This document shows positions 44,273-52,021 of a stretch of 64,000 nt of DNA, piece by piece (position 1 is the first letter of the stretch; the number at the start of each line of letters is the position of its first letter). The DNA is taken from assembly GCA_020636405.1 (NCBI GenBank), contig JACJXW010000010.1, forward strand, positions 290,546 to 354,545, read 5' to 3'. The translations under genes were made by a program, and so were the position numbers. The DNA comes from Lewinellaceae bacterium (GTDB lineage Bacteria > Bacteroidota > Bacteroidia > Chitinophagales > Saprospiraceae). The notes beneath the pieces are model-generated. The model worked only from the letters and a program-made list of their open reading frames with translations. It ran no database searches and was not told where the DNA came from.

Positions 44273-44707
44273 ATGAAAATGAAGATTCTCATTCCTTTCC
44301 TGGCCATGATGGCACTCGCTACTGCCGCTATGGCGCAAACCTCTCCCATTGGCGTCTGGAAGACCATTGACGACAATACCGGCGAGGCGAAATCACATGT
44401 GGAGATCTTTGAGAAAGGCGGTAAGCTCTACGGAAAGATCGTTAAACTCCTGAAATCATCTCCGGACAAAATATGCGAAGAATGCCCAGGCCAGAAAAAG
44501 GGCAAACCGCTAATGGGCATGCTGGTCATCGAGAACCTGGAGCCCTATAAAGACTACTGGAGAAAAGGAACCATCATGGACCCGGAGAACGGCAACGAGT
44601 ACGGCTGCAGCGTCTGGTTCGAGAACGGCAACACAAAGGAGCTGCAGGTCCGCGGTAAACACTGGACAGGGCTGTACCGGACGCAGACGTGGTATCGGGT
44701 GGATTGA
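44273..44707 (+). CDS. DUF2147 domain protein, secreted
   Basis: This 144-residue exported protein has a signal peptide (MKMKILIPFLAMMALATAAM, then AQ). The start at 44273 was chosen because the upstream residues lack a leader. The mature domain matches DUF2147: SPIGVWKTIDDNTGEAKSHV, YGKIVKLL, CEECPGQKKGKPLMGM and the end WTGLYRTQTWYRV. The family is periplasmic and of unknown function, with a lipocalin-like fold. Two Cys in CEEC may form a disulfide. It follows the ATL gene with a 57-base gap, probably with its own promoter. Confidence 0.88.
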   Translation: MKMKILIPFLAMMALATAAMAQTSPIGVWKTIDDNTGEAKSHVEIFEKGGKLYGKIVKLLKSSPDKICEECPGQKKGKPLMGMLVIENLEPYKDYWRKGTIMDPENGNEYGCSVWFENGNTKELQVRGKHWTGLYRTQTWYRVD

Positions 44708-45162
44708 TGGATCAAGTTTGAACACCAGTCATGCGGATCAGGGGCTAAATGGCGGCCGAGGGTACAGGATGTGGAATGAAAACGGCAGCACTTTTTGTGC
44801 TGCTTCAGCAGGCCGCCCTTCTGATTTTTGAGGTTTGATTTGTGAGGCTCGATTTTCGATGTAGGGCTGCGGGAGCTGCCCTGCCGGCGCATTTCAAGCT
44901 GGCATCCCGCTGGTAGGGACAAGGCTTTTGGCCTTCAACCCGACGAAGGAAGTTCAGGAACGCCTTTGAAAAACAAGAACAAGGTAGTAACTGAAAGGGC
45001 GAAGGCTTTCCCTGTGGGCGAAGCTGGGAAAAGGCCGGCAAAAATTCTTACTGCCTATTGGAGATCCGGTGAAAAAATTTAAAGGGCGTAGGCAATAACA
45101 CTTCCCTCTTTAAAGTTTTATAGGTGAATTTTTGAAGGAATTAATCAACCAAAATCCACTGT
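44708..45162. other. Intergenic region with hairpins, no gene seen
   Basis: About 450 bases between the DUF2147 gene and a small gene. It holds the hairpin gcagcac (44785-44791) / gtgctgc (44797-44803) with a T-rich loop. A 78-codon frame on the minus strand (44805-45041) was not accepted because it has no family features. Confidence 0.4.
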
Positions 45163-45399
45163 ATGAAGCAAAAGTTTACACCAAACGATCTCATTCAATA
45201 TCTCTACAACGAGGTAAGCGCTACAGAACGCCTGTCGATGGACGAGGCTTTGTGTAACGACCTCGAGCTGAGGGAGGAATACGAAGGCCTGCGGGACGCT
45301 TACCAGCAGTTGCCCAGAGTGTCCTTCCGCCCCTCCTCCCGCACCGTTCAGAGCATTTTGAAGTACAGCGAAAGGACAACCCTCGAAAAGCACGCCTGA
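45163..45399 (+). CDS. Small conserved-looking protein of 78 residues
   Basis: This 78-residue acidic protein (MKQKFTPNDLIQYLYNEVSA ...) has no signal peptide or membrane helix. The first 50 residues form predicted helices with the pattern of an anti-sigma-like or helical regulatory domain (LIQYLYNEVSATERLSMDEA), but no zinc-binding residues are present. It ends at a strong intrinsic terminator, which supports its reality as a transcribed gene upstream of recA. Its function is unknown. Confidence 0.65.
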   Translation: MKQKFTPNDLIQYLYNEVSATERLSMDEALCNDLELREEYEGLRDAYQQLPRVSFRPSSRTVQSILKYSERTTLEKHA

Positions 45400-45418
45400 C
45401 AAAAAACGTGCTTTTCCA

Positions 45419-45457
45419 AAAGCCCTTGACAAAAGCTTTGTCAAGGGCTTTCTTTTT
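45419..45457 (+). terminator. Intrinsic terminator after the 78-residue gene
   Basis: A 15-bp perfect stem (aaagcccttgacaaa / tttgtcaagggcttt) with a three-base loop is followed by ctttttg. This is the clearest rho-independent terminator in the window and separates the small gene from recA. Confidence 0.85.
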
Positions 45458-45497
45458 GCGTATTTTACTTCAAACTCAATAAATTAACACCTCAGGC

Positions 45498-45528
45498 TTG
45501 TTTTACTTCAACAAATTATTTAAGTTTG
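45498..45528 (+). promoter_or_regulatory. Candidate recA promoter (TTG, 20-base spacer, TAAGTTTG)
   Basis: TTG at 45498-45500 and TAAGTTTG at 45521-45528 match the Bacteroidota -33 and -7 elements with a 20-base spacer. The start codon of recA follows 40 bases later. No clear LexA-type operator was identified. Confidence 0.6.
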
Positions 45529-45568
45529 TGGATCATTAAAACAAAAAGTTGAATAAATAATACCTCAA

Positions 45569-46651
45569 ATGTCCGAGATCAACAAGCAAGACCGGGAAGC
45601 GAAAATGAAAGCGCTTCAACTGACCGTCGACCGGCTGGAGAAAACCTACGGCAAAGGTACCGTCATGAGGATGGGAGACCAGAATGTGGTCGAAGTTGAA
45701 TCTATTCCCACCGGCTCCCTGAGCCTCGATATCGCCCTTGGCGTCAACGGCCTTCCCCGCGGAAGGGTGGTAGAGATCTACGGCCCGGAATCGTCGGGTA
45801 AGACCACTCTTGCTATCCACGCCATCGCCGAATGCCAGAAACAGGGCGGTATCGCCGCCTTTATCGACGCGGAGCACGCTTTCGACCGCAGCTACGCCAA
45901 ATCGCTGGGCGTAGATACGGAAAACCTGCTCATCTCTCAGCCCGACAACGGCGAACAGGCCCTGGAGATCGCAGAAAACCTGATCCGCTCCGGCGCTATC
46001 GATATTATTGTCATCGACTCCGTGGCCGCCCTGGTGCCCCGCTCCGAGATCGAAGGAGAAATGGGCGATTCCAAAATGGGCCTGCAGGCACGCCTCATGT
46101 CCCAGGCGATGCGTAAACTGACCGCTACCATCGGGCGTACGGGCTGCTGCTGCATCTTCATCAACCAGCTGCGGGAAAAGATCGGCGTGATGTTCGGCAA
46201 CCCGGAAACGACTACGGGCGGTAACGCACTGAAGTTCTACGCTTCCATGCGCCTCGATATCCGCCGCTCCGGCTCCGCCATCAAAGATAAGGAGGGCAAC
46301 GTGGTCGGAAACCACGTAAAGGTCAAAGTCGTGAAAAACAAACTGGCGCCCCCTTTCCGCGTAGCGGAATTTGACATCATGTTCGGCGAAGGGATCTCGA
46401 AAACCGGAGAGATCGTCGACCTGGGCGTAGATCATGACATCATCCAGAAGAGCGGGGCGTGGTACGCCTACGACGACGCCAAGATCGCTCAGGGCCGGGA
46501 AGCCGCCAAACAATTCCTGATGGACAACCCGGAGGTCGCCCTCGAGATCGAGAAAAGGATCAAAGCCAAAATAATGGGCCTGCCGCTGGAAGAAGAAGCC
46601 AAGAAAAATGGCAAGGCCAAAAAAGACGAAAAAGAAGAAGCCAACTCTTAG
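45569..46651 (+). CDS. recA: Recombinase RecA
   Basis: This 360-residue RecA drives homologous recombination and the SOS response. The Walker A motif is GPESSGKTT near residue 72, the Walker B region is IIVIDSVAALVPR, and NQLREKIGVMFGNPETTTGG carries loop 2. The C-terminal tail is Lys/Glu-rich (about residues 335-360). The length is typical. The TAG stop (46649-46651) overlaps the left end of a palindromic repeat element. It is probably monocistronic, with its own promoter. Confidence 0.97.
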   Translation: MSEINKQDREAKMKALQLTVDRLEKTYGKGTVMRMGDQNVVEVESIPTGSLSLDIALGVNGLPRGRVVEIYGPESSGKTTLAIHAIAECQKQGGIAAFIDAEHAFDRSYAKSLGVDTENLLISQPDNGEQALEIAENLIRSGAIDIIVIDSVAALVPRSEIEGEMGDSKMGLQARLMSQAMRKLTATIGRTGCCCIFINQLREKIGVMFGNPETTTGGNALKFYASMRLDIRRSGSAIKDKEGNVVGNHVKVKVVKNKLAPPFRVAEFDIMFGEGISKTGEIVDLGVDHDIIQKSGAWYAYDDAKIAQGREAAKQFLMDNPEVALEIEKRIKAKIMGLPLEEEAKKNGKAKKDEKEEANS

Positions 46652-46812
46652 AAGCTGTTTGAATTTAGTTTTTAGAATTTATTATGAGGCATTTTTTCGC
46701 CAGATGAGGACACTTTTGAGCTTCGTAGCCGTAGCTACGGAGCGAAAAAGTACCGAAATATGGCGGAAAAAGGGCCATAATAAAACTGAAGGATTAAATT
46801 CAAACAGCTTCT
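46650..46812. mobile_element. 163-bp palindromic element 1 (next to recA)
   Basis: The ends are perfect 18-bp inverted repeats (agaagctgtttgaattta and taaattcaaacagcttct). Inside, ttattatgaggcattttttc pairs imperfectly with the region around 46762-46788, and the centre is cgtagccgtagctacg. Its length and plan match element 2 at 49468-49631. No protein is encoded. This is typical of small palindromic repeats or MITEs. Confidence 0.7.
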
Positions 46813-46823
46813 TAGAGCAGGCC

Positions 46824-47435
46824 TTATTTCCAGCTAAAAGTTTCGATCAGGTGCAGGATGTCCTGCTCCACGAACTCATAGATGGGCTTCAACGAATCGG
46901 GGCGCGCTTGTGTATTAAAATACAGGGCGCCCCGCAAAAAATTATCGGTGCTGTCCGTTAGATAGAATTGAAAAGGCGAAGCAGCAGGGCCCTCAATGAT
47001 AAAGGCAAATCCGCTTACCTCTCCCTCCTTCTTTATTGGCACTTCCTGAATATAGTTTGCCTTCTTATTGTGCCACTCCACCAACTCAAAGGCGTCATTT
47101 TTTAGTTTCTCAAAGTTGTTTTCCTGGTTTATGGGATAATAGCTGCAGTGCAGCCGGCTGTCAAATGCCGGCATGAAGAGGTCGAACCAACAGGGGTGCG
47201 CCGGTTTCTCATCAAAGAACAGCGTATCCTGCTGGACCTCTGCGTAGGCCGGATATTCAAAGGTGAAACTGCAGTAGTCCTCATCGAATTGCTGATAGCC
47301 TCGCTCAGGATATTCCACCCTGGGATACGCCCGGGGTTTGGGGGTATACGAAGGCCCTTCTCCGCAGGAAGAAAGCAGGAGGGCAAAGCATAAGGACACC
47401 AGCATCGGTAAATAAACAGCCTTCTTGTTGATCAT
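46824..47435 (-). CDS. gldD: Gliding motility lipoprotein GldD
   Basis: This 203-residue lipoprotein has the leader MINKKAVYLPMLVSLCFALL ending in LLSSC. The mature part matches GldD, an essential component of gliding and T9SS function in Flavobacterium: YTPKPRAYPRVEYPERGYQQ, FTFEYPAYAEVQ, CWFDLFMPAF and the signature QFYLTDSTDNFLRGALYFNT, ending in ETFSWK. The ATG at 47435 is chosen over a GTG at 47447 because it starts the signal. It follows gldE in the same orientation and is probably co-transcribed with it. Confidence 0.9.
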   Translation of the reverse strand: MINKKAVYLPMLVSLCFALLLSSCGEGPSYTPKPRAYPRVEYPERGYQQFDEDYCSFTFEYPAYAEVQQDTLFFDEKPAHPCWFDLFMPAFDSRLHCSYYPINQENNFEKLKNDAFELVEWHNKKANYIQEVPIKKEGEVSGFAFIIEGPAASPFQFYLTDSTDNFLRGALYFNTQARPDSLKPIYEFVEQDILHLIETFSWK

Positions 47436-47510
47436 TGGTTTATGCACATTAGTTGGCCTTCCGGTAATCGGAAGGGAGAAGCCGGCAGGTTTTTATCTGA
47501 TTCTTCCCGC

Positions 47511-48941
47511 CTACGGCTTGGGCAGCGTAAACAGGATCTGCTCGATCCGCCGCTTGTTTACAGAAACGATCTTAAAACGAAATTGATTGTAAGAGATCTC
47601 GGCATCGGCTTTGGGAAGCAGGCCTGTAAGTTCGAGAATGAGGCCGGCCATGGAGTCCGCTTCCCCTTTTGCCTCGTCGAAGGAATTGGTATCGATGCCG
47701 ACGATCCGGCATACATCGTTGAGCAGGGTCTTTCCTTCAAAAAGGTAATTGAAATCGTCGATCTTCTTGAATACCACTTCCAGCTCGTCGTCAAACTCAT
47801 CCTTGATCTCACCGATGACCTCCTCCATGATATCTTCCAGCGTAACGACACCCGAGCTTCCCCCATACTCATCAACCACGACGGCGAGGTGCAGGTGTTG
47901 CTGCTGAAACTCCTTGAGCAGGTCGTTGATCTTTTTTGCTTCCGGAACATAGTAGACGTCGGTGCGGATCAGTTGCTGCCATTCGAAGTCTTTCCCTTCG
48001 TTGAGGTGCCCAAGCAGGTCCTTGACGTAGAGGATGCCCGTTACGTGGTCGAAGTCGTTTTCATAAACGGGGATGCGGGAATACCCCGATTCCTGAACGA
48101 CCTTAAGCAACTCGGGATAGTCAATACGGAAATCGACGGCTACGACGTCAACCCGGGAACTCATGATCTGCTTTACGGTTACCTCTCCGAATTTCACAAT
48201 ACTCTTCAGGATATCCACGTCCTGGGCAGCATCTTTTTCCTGGCTGACCGTTAGCTCGATGGCCTCGTCGATATCTTCCCGGCTGGGTGGGCTACCGCCC
48301 GGGGCGGTGTGGGCCAGTTTGCGTTCAATGATCCGGGTAGTGTGCACCAAAGCATTGCTCAGCGGCCCCATGGCCTTGAGCAGGAAGGTGATCGGGCCGG
48401 CCATAAGCCTTGCCAGTTTCAGGTTGTTGATCTTGGCATACACCTTGGGCGCCACTTCTCCGAAAAGGACCAGCAGGAAGGTGGCCCCCACCACGGTGAT
48501 CAGGAACCCGATCAACCAAGACCAGTAGTCCAGCCGCTCCGGGCTGGGTTCTCCCCACAAGCTGGTGATGAAAGCCGCCCACCGGTGGAAAGTATCCGGA
48601 GGAATGGCCTTCATGAGCACATATTCCGAAAGGATAACAATGGCGATGTTGATAAAATTATTGCTGATCAGGATGGTCGCCAGCAAGCGCCTTGGTTTGT
48701 CTTTAAGCGCCAGAATGCGGCGGCTGTTTTTCCCGTTTTCCTGCTCCAGGCGGTCGAAATCATTAGGTGTCAAAGAAAAGAAGGCGACCTCTGAACCAGA
48801 AATCAATGCGGAACAGATCAGCAGCAGAACGATGCCTGAAATACCCAGGATTGCTTCCAGTGATGGAGCAAGAAGGAGAAGGATTACAGGAAAGAAACTG
48901 TAAACCGGACTATCACTATCAGGTTCAGGTTCCAAATACAA
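47511..48941 (-). CDS. gldE: Gliding motility-associated protein GldE (CNNM/CBS domain)
   Basis: This 476-residue protein has an N-terminal DUF21/CNNM membrane domain with four helices (LLLLAPSLEAILGISGIVLL, then ALISGSEVAFFSLTP and more), two CBS motifs in the middle (VKQIMSSRVDVVAVDFRIDY and YVPEAKKINDLLKEFQQQHL) and a C-terminal CorC_HlyC domain (FEGKTLLNDVCRIVGIDTNS). It closely resembles hemolysin C / GldE proteins. The only plausible start is TTG at 48941, because a TAA lies four codons upstream and no ATG precedes the first helix. It lies between ssb and gldD. Confidence 0.88.
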   Translation of the reverse strand: MYLEPEPDSDSPVYSFFPVILLLLAPSLEAILGISGIVLLLICSALISGSEVAFFSLTPNDFDRLEQENGKNSRRILALKDKPRRLLATILISNNFINIAIVILSEYVLMKAIPPDTFHRWAAFITSLWGEPSPERLDYWSWLIGFLITVVGATFLLVLFGEVAPKVYAKINNLKLARLMAGPITFLLKAMGPLSNALVHTTRIIERKLAHTAPGGSPPSREDIDEAIELTVSQEKDAAQDVDILKSIVKFGEVTVKQIMSSRVDVVAVDFRIDYPELLKVVQESGYSRIPVYENDFDHVTGILYVKDLLGHLNEGKDFEWQQLIRTDVYYVPEAKKINDLLKEFQQQHLHLAVVVDEYGGSSGVVTLEDIMEEVIGEIKDEFDDELEVVFKKIDDFNYLFEGKTLLNDVCRIVGIDTNSFDEAKGEADSMAGLILELTGLLPKADAEISYNQFRFKIVSVNKRRIEQILFTLPKP

Positions 48942-48969
48942 AGGGGTTAGTTACACCATAAATCGTTCA

Positions 48970-49449
48970 CTAGAACGGCAGGTCATCATCGGCCGCTCCG
49001 CCGGGTTCTTCTGCCGGCATTGAACCGGAAGCCCCCTTGTTGCTCTCATTCTGAGCGCTGAGCCGTACTTCGTCTTCAGGAGAAGGAAAGTAACCGCCAG
49101 CACCACCGGAACCTTCTTCCCGACGGCCGCCGCTGATGATGCGAAAATAACTGCCCACCACCTCCGTAGTATAACGGGTATTGCCGTCCTGGTCCTGCCA
49201 GCTGCGGTGCGTCAGTTTACCTTCGACGTATACCCCCATACCTTTTTTGAGCGTGCTTTCGGCCCTTTCTGCCAGGTTTCGCCAGACCACGATATCGTGC
49301 CACTCCGTTTGGCTCTGCCATTCGCCGCTCTTGTCTTTGTAGTTTTCATTGGTAGCAATTGGGAACTTGGCTACCACAGCCCCGTTTTCCAGCCGGCGTA
49401 CTTCCGGGTCCCGTCCCAGATTGCCAATTAATATCACACGATTTACCAT
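48970..49449 (-). CDS. ssb: Single-stranded DNA-binding protein
   Basis: This 159-residue SSB has the OB fold starting MVNRVILIGNLGRDPEVRRL and continuing KDKSGEWQSQTEWHDIVVW and LAERAESTLKKGMGVYVEGK. The C-terminal third is flexible and ends in the acidic DDDLPF tail that recruits partner proteins. The length is typical. It is part of the conserved cluster mutY-ssb-gldE-gldD. A palindromic element separates it from mutY, so the link to mutY may be broken. Confidence 0.95.
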   Translation of the reverse strand: MVNRVILIGNLGRDPEVRRLENGAVVAKFPIATNENYKDKSGEWQSQTEWHDIVVWRNLAERAESTLKKGMGVYVEGKLTHRSWQDQDGNTRYTTEVVGSYFRIISGGRREEGSGGAGGYFPSPEDEVRLSAQNESNKGASGSMPAEEPGGAADDDLPF

Positions 49450-49467
49450 CTCTTACCAGAGGTGTTT

Positions 49468-49631
49468 AGAGTGTGTTCAAATTTCATACTTCGGATTGAA
49501 AATGCCCCTTTTTCGCTTATACTTCGTTGCCGAAACAGTCACGTACCTACGGGTATGCTCCCGTTTCGGCGCCTTGTCTAATCAAAAAATGGACTATTTT
49601 CATCTCCAAAAACGAAATTTGAACACACTCT
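49468..49631. mobile_element. 164-bp palindromic element 2 (between ssb and mutY)
   Basis: The ends are perfect 18-bp inverted repeats (agagtgtgttcaaatttc and gaaatttgaacacactct). An inner pair gccgaaac (49529-49536) / gtttcggc (49563-49570) flanks the centre, and tttttcgcttatacttcgtt resembles the left half of element 1. It is the same length as element 1 to within one base. No coding capacity was seen. Confidence 0.7.
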
Positions 49632-49841
49632 TAGTTTTGAAAAAGGATGTCAGATAAACTTTAAATATAGCGAATAATAAGCTATACCCCAAAAGCAGAG
49701 GCTATTAACTTGAGCCAGGCAACAGGGTTATCTATAATTCTTTATTTCCCCCGCCGAGTATCTCCAGGTATTTCTCTATTTCCGTCCAAATACGCTAACC
49801 TGCTTTTACCATTTAAACCAGCCGCGCTCATTTCTACCGGT
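49632..49841. other. Intergenic remainder between element 2 and mutY
   Basis: About 210 bases with no supported gene. It is the region downstream of the mutY stop. Confidence 0.4.
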
Positions 49842-50924
49842 TCAAAAAAGAGTGAGTTGGGCCTGGTTGAGGTAGCGGCTGATGATCTTTGGGAACGCGA
49901 ATTTACTCAAGTTTTTTTGATCTACCGCGAGGAAGTTGCCCGAATTGAAAGCCGCGCCGGCAGGCAGGCGAACTTCCCAGAAGGAGGCGACGATCTTCTG
50001 GTGGGTCAAAACCTGCTGATAGGGCGGAGAAACACCCCCAAGCACGACATCCTGGCCGTCAAAAAGCTGTTGCCAGAGCACGCTGCTCCGAATGTCCTTT
50101 TCTTCACAGGAAGGATGAGGCCATTCCAGCAGAGGGAATTCGTAGAGGTTTTGCCAGATATCCTTTTCCGTGCGTTTGTTCAGGAGCGTCTTCCCCTCGT
50201 GGCTAATGGCCAGATAGTGAAAAAAGCGCTGGCGCTTTTCGATCTTTTTCGATTTTACGGGTAGCAGGGTTACTTTCTTTTCATGGAGGGCAGAACAGGG
50301 CTCCCGCAGGGGGCAAACCGCACAGGCCGGGGCTTTGGGCGTACATTGAGTCGCGCCGAAGTCCATTATCGCCTGGTTGTAGTTGCCCGGCTGCCGGGTG
50401 TCCAGCAATTCCTGAGCAAGGCTGGAAAAGGTGTTCTTGCCGGTGGTGGTGTCTACCGGAGTTTCTATGCCGAAAAAACGGGAGAGGACCCGAAACACGT
50501 TTCCATCTACTACCGCATAAGGCAACCCATAGGCAAAGGAAGCAATGGCTGCTGCGGTGTAAGGCCCGACCCCCTTCAGCTGGCGAATGCCCTCATAGGT
50601 ATCAGGAAAACGGCCTCCCAGTTCCCGGGTAATATACCGGGCGGCAGCGTGCAGGTTGCGGGCACGAGAGTAATAGCCCAGGCCTTCCCAAAGCTTCATC
50701 ACCTCGTCGGCGGGAGCTTCCGCCAGCAGCTGCACCGTGGGGTAGTGTTCCCGAAATCGCTCAAAGTAAGGAAGGCCCTGCTCCACCCGGGTTTGTTGAA
50801 GTATGATCTCCGACAACCAGATGAGGTAGGGGTCCTTTTCCCCCTTCCATGGCAAAGGGCGGTGGCTCTGGGCAAACCACTTCATCAGTTGTTCCCGAAA
50901 ATACGCTTGCTTAGGTTTTTGCAT
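49842..50924 (-). CDS. mutY: A/G-specific adenine glycosylase MutY
   Basis: This 360-residue MutY removes adenine opposite 8-oxoguanine. The N-terminal HhH-GPD domain contains LSEIILQQTRVEQGLPYFER, the helix-hairpin-helix LKGVGPYTAAAIASFAYGLP and the catalytic Asp in AVVDGNVFR. The [4Fe-4S] cluster motif is CTPKAPACAVCPLREPC. The C-terminal NUDIX-like domain (about residues 230-350) recognises 8-oxoG. The ATG at 50924 is preferred; a TTG at 50933 is possible. Confidence 0.94.
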   Translation of the reverse strand: MQKPKQAYFREQLMKWFAQSHRPLPWKGEKDPYLIWLSEIILQQTRVEQGLPYFERFREHYPTVQLLAEAPADEVMKLWEGLGYYSRARNLHAAARYITRELGGRFPDTYEGIRQLKGVGPYTAAAIASFAYGLPYAVVDGNVFRVLSRFFGIETPVDTTTGKNTFSSLAQELLDTRQPGNYNQAIMDFGATQCTPKAPACAVCPLREPCSALHEKKVTLLPVKSKKIEKRQRFFHYLAISHEGKTLLNKRTEKDIWQNLYEFPLLEWPHPSCEEKDIRSSVLWQQLFDGQDVVLGGVSPPYQQVLTHQKIVASFWEVRLPAGAAFNSGNFLAVDQKNLSKFAFPKIISRYLNQAQLTLF

Positions 50925-50996
50925 AACGCGCAAAGGTGGTAAGTAAACTGAACATAACCACCAGCAAAGCAGGTGGTTTTCTAAGGTACAATAAAA

Positions 50997-51027
50997 AAGG
51001 CGGCGACAGGTAAATTGTCGCCGCCTT
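50997..51027 (-). terminator. Intrinsic terminator of the sigma factor gene
   Basis: The arms aaggcggcgaca (50997-51008) and tgtcgccgcctt (51016-51027) form a 12-bp stem with a 7-base loop. On the minus strand it is followed by TTTTTTAT. It lies 93 bases after the sigma factor stop. Confidence 0.8.
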
Positions 51028-51120
51028 CAGCTTCATTGTAAACTTCTTAGCGAGCCCGGTGGAGCAATCATCCTGATCTGCTCTGCTTGTGGCTTGCCCG
51101 TAAGGGAAATATTCTGCGTC

Positions 51121-51663
51121 TTATCTTGCATTGGCGCGCTCACGCAACTCCTGCAGGTTGGAGTAACGCTTGCTAATGACATCCTTGAGCTCTTTACGAG
51201 CAAAGAATATGCGGCTCTTTACCGTACCAAGTGGCAGATCAAGATGGTCGGCGATCTCTTGGTATTTATAACCATGATAATGCATCAGGAAGGGAATCTT
51301 GATGCTGTCGTCAAGGCCCTCAACCATTTTAGTGAGTTCTTTCATCATGATATTGGATTCTGCCTTGTTGGAAATCACTACGCTACCCGAGTTGATATAA
51401 TAGAGGTTCTCGGTCGAGTCCATGATGGTGTTTGCCTTGGCCTTCTTACGATAGTTGTTGATGAAGATGTTCTTCATGATCGTGAAAAGCCAGGCTTTGA
51501 AGTTCGTACCTGGGCGGAACTTATCCCTGTTGGTCATCGCACGATATGCGGTTTCCTGGAATAAGTCCTTTGCATCCTCTGCATTTTTTGTGAGATTGTA
51601 TGCAAAGGAGTGCAGGAGGGTTGACATCTGATCGAATCGGCTATAGAACTCTGTGGTAGACAT
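51121..51663 (-). CDS. ECF-family RNA polymerase sigma factor
   Basis: This 180-residue sigma-70 family protein of the ECF type has region 2 with LLHSFAYNLTKNAEDAKDLF and AWLFTIMKNIFINNYRKKAK, and region 4 with FLMHYHGYKYQEIADHLDLP and GTVKSRIFFARKELK. Region 1.1 and region 3 are absent. The start at 51663 is chosen because the region 2 helix begins shortly after; the frame runs on to 51813. A TACCTTTG box with a TTG lies upstream. No anti-sigma gene is adjacent, so regulation is either unlinked or transcriptional. Its targets are unknown. Confidence 0.93.
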   Translation of the reverse strand: MSTTEFYSRFDQMSTLLHSFAYNLTKNAEDAKDLFQETAYRAMTNRDKFRPGTNFKAWLFTIMKNIFINNYRKKAKANTIMDSTENLYYINSGSVVISNKAESNIMMKELTKMVEGLDDSIKIPFLMHYHGYKYQEIADHLDLPLGTVKSRIFFARKELKDVISKRYSNLQELRERANAR

Positions 51664-51710
51664 GGCTGCTTTGTTTAACTTTGCTGAGGAATCTCTTTCT
51701 TCTGTTGAAT

Positions 51711-51741
51711 CAAAGGTACGCCATAGTTCAACAAAATGCAA
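51711..51741 (-). promoter_or_regulatory. Candidate promoter of the ECF sigma gene (TTG, 20-base spacer, TACCTTTG)
   Basis: On the minus strand TTG (51741-51739) and TACCTTTG (51718-51711) match the -33 and -7 boxes with a 20-base spacer, about 48 bases before the ATG. Confidence 0.55.
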
Positions 51742-52021
51742 CTTTATACACTTTTTTATTCCCCGCCTTGTACTTTTTTTCTGCCAGTTTTTATCAACTA
51801 AATCATAAATCACTGTATATCAATTTAAAAAACAAGATCAGATAGCTTAATTTATTTTTATAACTTTCAAAAAAAATTGAAAAATAGGGTGTTTTGTTGG
51901 AGTTTGAATTCGTGAATTCACACTTTTTGGCCGATTTAGAGCCGGGAAACAGGCTGGAAAGGACAAAACAGGCGCAGTTTGTTTAACTTTGCCGAAAGTT
52001 ACTTAAACAACTCAAAACCAG
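51742..52021. other. Intergenic AT-rich region upstream of the sigma factor
   Basis: About 280 bases, AT-rich, with a gaattcgtgaattc palindrome near 51907-51920. No gene supported. It separates the sigma factor from the permease transcript. Confidence 0.4.

Noticed and set aside
44805..45041. 78-codon minus-strand frame in the gap before the small gene
   Set aside because: Cys/Arg-rich, no family features, and opposite to the direction of both neighbours.
45569..46651. SOS box upstream of recA
   Set aside because: No palindromic LexA-like operator could be recognised in the 110 bases before recA.
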